This document shows, one piece after another, positions 61,917 to 64,000 of a stretch of DNA of 64,000 bases. Source of the DNA: Flavobacterium sp. PMTSA4 (GTDB taxonomy: Bacteria; Bacteroidota; Bacteroidia; Flavobacteriales; Flavobacteriaceae); NCBI RefSeq assembly GCF_032098525.1, contig NZ_CP134890.1:2418001-2482000 (forward strand), given 5' to 3'. The translations under genes were made by a program, and so were the position numbers. Every line of letters starts with the position of its first letter. Position 1 is the stretch's first letter. The notes under the pieces are model-generated. The model was given only the letters and a program-made list of their open reading frames with translations, was not told the DNA's origin and searched no databases.

Positions 61917-64000
61917 ATGAAATACTTCCACGAACAAATTGAAGCCAAATGGCAAGAATATTGGGCAAAAAATCAAACTTTTGCAGCTTCCAATAACTCA
62001 GCTAAACCCAAATATTATGTACTCGATATGTTTCCTTATCCTTCGGGTGCAGGATTGCACGTTGGTCATCCGCTTGGGTACATTGCTTCAGATATTGTAG
62101 CGCGTTATAAACGTCACAAAGGGTTTAATGTTCTTCATCCGCAAGGTTATGATTCGTTTGGTTTGCCAGCAGAACAATATGCTATTCAAACTGGGCAACA
62201 TCCCGAAAAAACAACTCGTGAAAACATTGCTCGCTACCGTGAACAATTGGATAAAATTGGTTTTTCGTTTGATTGGAGTAGAGAAGTGCGTACTTCAAAC
62301 GCCGATTATTATAAATGGACACAATGGATTTTCATTCAGTTGTTCAATTCGTGGTACAATAATGATACTGACAAAACCGAAGATATTTCAACCTTAGTTT
62401 CACTATTTGAAAAAGAAGGAAACGCTACTGTAAATGCTGTTTGCGATGACAACATCGCATCTTTTTCTTCAAACGAATGGAATGCTTTTTCTTCAGATGA
62501 ACAACAAAAAATACTATTACAATACCGATTAACCTATCTGGCAGAAACCGAAGTAAACTGGTGTCCTGCTTTAGGAACGGTTTTAGCTAATGATGAAATT
62601 GTTAACGGCGTTTCGGAACGTGGTGGTCATCCTGTAATTCGTAAAAAAATGACTCAATGGTCGATGCGAATTTCTGCTTTTGCCGAACGATTATTACAAG
62701 GATTGAATGACATTGATTGGACGGAAAGTTTGAAAGAATCGCAACGAAACTGGATTGGAAAATCAGTTGGAGCAATGGTAACTTTCAATTTAAAAGAAAG
62801 CAATCATAAAATAGAAGTTTTTACTACTCGACCTGACACTATTTTTGGGGTTACGTTTATGACTTTAGCGCCAGAACATGATTTGGTTGCAAAAATTACA
62901 ACTCCAGAACAAAAAGCAGCGGTTGAAAGTTATATTGAAGCGACTGCAAAACGTTCGGAGCGTGAAAGAATGGCCGATGTTAAAACCATTTCAGGAGTGT
63001 TTACTGGTGCCTATGCCGAGCATCCATTTACCAAAGAACTAATTCCGGTTTGGATTGGCGATTATGTGTTGGCAGGATATGGAACCGGTGCTGTAATGGC
63101 AGTTCCATGTGGCGATGAGCGCGATTATGCCTTTGCTAATTTCTTCAAAGGAACGAACGGAATGCCTGAAATAAAAAACATTTTCAATCAAGACATATCC
63201 CAAGAAGCATTTGCTGCTAAAGAAGGCTTTGAGTTAGTAAACTCCGATTTCCTAAATGGTTTGGGTTACAAAGAAGGAACCAAAAAAGCCATTGAAGCGC
63301 TTGAAAAACTAGGACAAGGAAAAGGAAAAACCAACTACCGTTTGCGTGATGCCGTTTTCTCAAGACAAAGATATTGGGGTGAACCGTTTCCGGTGTATTA
63401 TGTTAATGGTTTACCGCAGATGATTGACAGCAAATATTTGCCAATCGTATTGCCAGAAGTTGAAAAATACCTTCCAACCGAAGATGGACAACCGCCATTG
63501 GGCAATGCAACCACTTGGGCTTGGGACACAAAAGCAAACAATATTGTTAGCAATGATTTGATTGATAACACAACTATTTTTCCTTTGGAATTAAACACTA
63601 TGCCAGGTTGGGCAGGTTCTTCTTGGTATTGGATGCGTTATATGGATGCGCAGAACGATAACGAATTTGCAAGCGAAGAAGCCTTGAAATACTGGCAAAA
63701 CGTAGATTTATATATAGGAGGAAGCGAACACGCTACCGGACATTTATTGTACTCTCGTTTTTGGAACAAGTTTTTAAAAGACATAGGTTTTGCACCAACC
63801 GAAGAACCCTTCAAAAAACTGATTAATCAAGGAATGATTTTGGGGATGAGTGCATTAGTTTATAGAATTTCAGGCACAAATAAATTTGTTTCAAAAAATT
63901 TGAAAAATGATTATGAAACAGAAGAACTTAGAGTTGATGTTAACATAGTTAATGCATCTGATGAAATTGATTTAGATAAACTAAGAAATTGGCTGCCTGA
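61917..64000 (+). CDS. leuS: Leucyl-tRNA synthetase, N-terminal part (runs off the window)
   Basis: Open from the ATG at 61917 to the window end, giving 694 complete codons (MKYFHEQIEAKWQEYW). Class I synthetase with HVGH in FPYPSGAGLHVGHPLGY as the HIGH motif. The editing domain includes TTRPDTIFGVTFM and GTGAVMAVPCGDERD. An insertion of about 55 residues rich in Ser, Asn and Asp (about 145-200) follows the first catalytic part, as in other Bacteroidota as far as I recall. The KMSKS loop is beyond the window. Confidence 0.97.
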   Translation, partial: MKYFHEQIEAKWQEYWAKNQTFAASNNSAKPKYYVLDMFPYPSGAGLHVGHPLGYIASDIVARYKRHKGFNVLHPQGYDSFGLPAEQYAIQTGQHPEKTTRENIARYREQLDKIGFSFDWSREVRTSNADYYKWTQWIFIQLFNSWYNNDTDKTEDISTLVSLFEKEGNATVNAVCDDNIASFSSNEWNAFSSDEQQKILLQYRLTYLAETEVNWCPALGTVLANDEIVNGVSERGGHPVIRKKMTQWSMRISAFAERLLQGLNDIDWTESLKESQRNWIGKSVGAMVTFNLKESNHKIEVFTTRPDTIFGVTFMTLAPEHDLVAKITTPEQKAAVESYIEATAKRSERERMADVKTISGVFTGAYAEHPFTKELIPVWIGDYVLAGYGTGAVMAVPCGDERDYAFANFFKGTNGMPEIKNIFNQDISQEAFAAKEGFELVNSDFLNGLGYKEGTKKAIEALEKLGQGKGKTNYRLRDAVFSRQRYWGEPFPVYYVNGLPQMIDSKYLPIVLPEVEKYLPTEDGQPPLGNATTWAWDTKANNIVSNDLIDNTTIFPLELNTMPGWAGSSWYWMRYMDAQNDNEFASEEALKYWQNVDLYIGGSEHATGHLLYSRFWNKFLKDIGFAPTEEPFKKLINQGMILGMSALVYRISGTNKFVSKNLKNDYETEELRVDVNIVNASDEIDLDKLRNWLP

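Noticed and set aside
62350..62540. Extra insert in leuS as a sign of a frameshift or inserted element
   Set aside because: The frame stays open and catalytic and editing motifs continue in order; I recall similar inserts in leuS of this phylum.
1..64000. CRISPR arrays, insertion sequences, prophage, toxin-antitoxin or secondary-metabolite clusters
   Set aside because: Looked for repeated spacers, transposase motifs, phage structural genes and multi-enzyme genes; none seen.

Overview
The window looks like a chromosomal segment of a Flavobacterium-type bacterium (Bacteroidota, Flavobacteriia). The reasons are the low GC content, promoters of the TTTG-N19-TANNTTTG type, A-rich leaders in place of Shine-Dalgarno sites, a T9SS C-terminal sorting domain on a secreted peptidase, and many families typical of this clade (DUF4286, DUF3098, DUF5686, a short NuoG, a Y-family polymerase pair, RND pump operons). 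It is almost all core genome. I see no insertion sequence, prophage, CRISPR array or toxin-antitoxin island, and no stretch over 300 bases lacks a gene.

Layout. 1-4916 (minus): end of an mgtE Mg2+ transporter gene, rsmA, a DUF4286 protein, a TPR protein and serS. 5058-8402 (plus): a secreted M1 aminopeptidase with a T9SS tail, then rseP. 8486-8559: tRNA-Asn. 8624-10314 (minus): umuC followed by umuD. 10438-23252 (minus): the complete 14-gene nuoA-N complex I operon, with a short NuoG. 23443-25626 (minus): a cold-shock protein and aspS. 25753-27257 (plus): a TlpA-like thioredoxin and a MORN-repeat protein. 27314-33968 (minus): tetR-tolC-MFP-RND efflux operon. 34112-35435 (plus): polyprenyl diphosphate synthase and a small partner. 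35432-35965 (minus): a small outer-membrane protein. 36075-40089 (plus): sucA-sucB. 40171-44894: an MFS exporter, a retropepsin-like protease, TatD, an acyltransferase and asparaginase. 44948-45034: tRNA-Ser. 45059-55557: outer-membrane barrel, degenerate PAP2-like membrane protein, rpoN, asnS, MMPL transporter, cation/proton antiporter and a DUF5686 protein. 55650-61736: frr, pyrH, patatin, a monothiol thioredoxin-like protein, a small secreted protein, truB, uppP, DUF3098 and ftsX. 61917-64000: 5' part of leuS.

How it works together. The genes cover respiration and the TCA cycle (NADH entry through complex I, 2-oxoglutarate dehydrogenase), translation (four aminoacyl-tRNA synthetases, two tRNAs, rsmA, truB, frr), envelope biogenesis and export (rseP, uppP, ftsX, polyprenyl synthase, acyltransferase, three export systems) and mutagenic DNA repair. 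No single new multi-gene system stands out. The points most worth following up are: (1) a palindrome at the tetR promoter that looks like the operator of the efflux operon; (2) a dispersed inverted AGTTT/AAACT array, phased at 7-8 bases, found in the leuS leader and inside the efflux operon; (3) phased TTAATG repeats between two divergent transport genes; (4) the inverted umuC-umuD order with a duplicated upstream motif; (5) protein-level departures such as the short NuoG, a two-helix insertion in the RND pump, the HX5D acyltransferase, the CGDS thioredoxin and a degenerate PAP2 motif.
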